5,902 nucleotides of DNA from a bacterium (GTDB lineage Bacteria > SZUA-182): NCBI GenBank assembly GCA_003230635.1, contig QIFF01000009.1, forward strand, positions 1 through 5,902. Direction: 5' to 3'. Positions within the stretch are counted from its first letter, which is position 1. The number at the start of each line of letters is the position of its first letter. Positions 5,351 through 5,902 of the stretch are shown here, piece after piece. Position numbers and translations under genes: made by a program. The notes under the pieces were generated by a model. That model ran no database searches and was not told where the DNA came from. It saw only the letters and a program-made list of their open reading frames with translations.

Positions 5351-5902
5351 TTGCGCAGGAAACTGCTTTCCATAATTTGTTTGCTGGCGCTGATTGTTGC
5401 CTGCGGATGCCGGGACAAGAAAAGCCCCGCTGGCGCCAAAGCCAAGGCTTCAGCCTCCCAGACGGTGCTGGCAAGTATTGACGGGGAAAAGATTACCCTC
5501 CATGATTATCAGCAATCCCTGCAGCAGCTTACCCTGGCCTATGCCCAACTGCGGGGTACCCCCGGGGGAGAAGAAAGCTTAAACAAATTGCAGCGGGACT
5601 TGTTGGAACAGTTGATTGCCAAGCGACTTATGCTGAAAGAGGCCCGGCGGCTGCGGTTGGAGGTCAGCCCGGTGGAGCTTGAAAAGCAAAGCCAGAAAAT
5701 CGCCGCTGATTACGCAGAGGGTTCCTTTGTAAAAAACCTCCGTCAGGAGGGATTGACGCTGGCACAGTGGCAGCAAAATATGGGGAAAGAATTATTAGTC
5801 AAAAAGCTCATTGCCCAGGAAATAGAAAAACGGGTTGAAATAAGCGATGAAGAAATCAGCAAGTATTTTCAGAAACATAAGGATGAGTTCAAGCGCCCCG
5901 AA
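5351..5902 (+). CDS. SurA/PrsA-like lipoprotein foldase (peptidyl-prolyl isomerase family), 3'-truncated
   Basis: The 184 visible residues are the N-terminal part of an exported chaperone/isomerase. The signal is MRRK, a hydrophobic core (5-17) and lipobox IVAC with Cys18, giving a lipid anchor; a second Cys sits at 20. An Ala/Lys/Ser-rich linker runs to ~38. Then comes the SurA N-terminal domain: VLASIDGEKITLHDYQQSL (39-57), the LLEQLIAKRLMLKEARRL helix, the pair VSPVELEKQ and GLTLAQWQQNM, and finally EISDEEISKYFQKHKDEF near the right edge. In this family the last segment directly precedes the parvulin isomerase domain, which would lie beyond the window, so catalytic activity cannot be judged here. 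The TTG start is decided by AAAGGAGGT seven bases upstream; no ATG, GTG or other TTG offers an equally placed alternative. In monoderm Firmicutes the counterpart is PrsA, which folds secreted proteins at the membrane surface. It is probably co-transcribed with the lipoprotein gene 14 bp upstream. Confidence 0.9.
   Translation, partial: MRRKLLSIICLLALIVACGCRDKKSPAGAKAKASASQTVLASIDGEKITLHDYQQSLQQLTLAYAQLRGTPGGEESLNKLQRDLLEQLIAKRLMLKEARRLRLEVSPVELEKQSQKIAADYAEGSFVKNLRQEGLTLAQWQQNMGKELLVKKLIAQEIEKRVEISDEEISKYFQKHKDEFKRPE

Overview
The window is a tightly packed run of seven genes, all on the + strand. Gaps or overlaps between neighbours are 16 bp or less, so it reads like one transcription unit or the middle of one. 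Both end genes are cut by the window edges. There is no gene-free stretch over 300 bases, and I see no rRNA, tRNA, CRISPR array, insertion sequence or convincing factor-independent terminator. Base composition looks mid-50s % GC by eye. Strong purine-rich Shine-Dalgarno (SD) sequences, non-ATG starts (TTG, and probably CTG), a class Iβ AroF and a PrsA/SurA-type lipoprotein chaperone suggest a Clostridia-like member of the Firmicutes. That placement is an inference with modest confidence.

Left part (2-1587): the 3' portion of a DAHP synthase (aroF, first step of the shikimate pathway) and a complete single-domain prephenate dehydrogenase (tyrA, tyrosine branch), 2 bp apart. Together they bracket the entry to and one exit from aromatic amino acid synthesis. 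Centre (1584-2150): a HAD-IIIA phosphatase of the GmhB type, coupled to tyrA by an ATGA overlap, with no heptose or histidine pathway partner in view.

Right-centre (2167-4234): a CstA-family membrane transporter whose first membrane helix is only recovered if translation begins at a CTG codon. It overlaps by 8 bp a small Cys/His-rich protein resembling the FmdE domain. The gmhB/cstA junction carries a textbook G-quadruplex motif that contains both the gmhB stop codon and the cstA SD.

Right part (4248-5902): two exported lipoproteins. The first is a 362-residue protein I do not recognise, and the second is the N-terminal half of a SurA/PrsA-like foldase. They suggest a cell-envelope function for this end of the cluster. 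The points most worth a second look are the CstA/FmdE-like pair, the unusual translation-initiation region of cstA with its G-quadruplex, and the unrecognised lipoprotein paired with a foldase.
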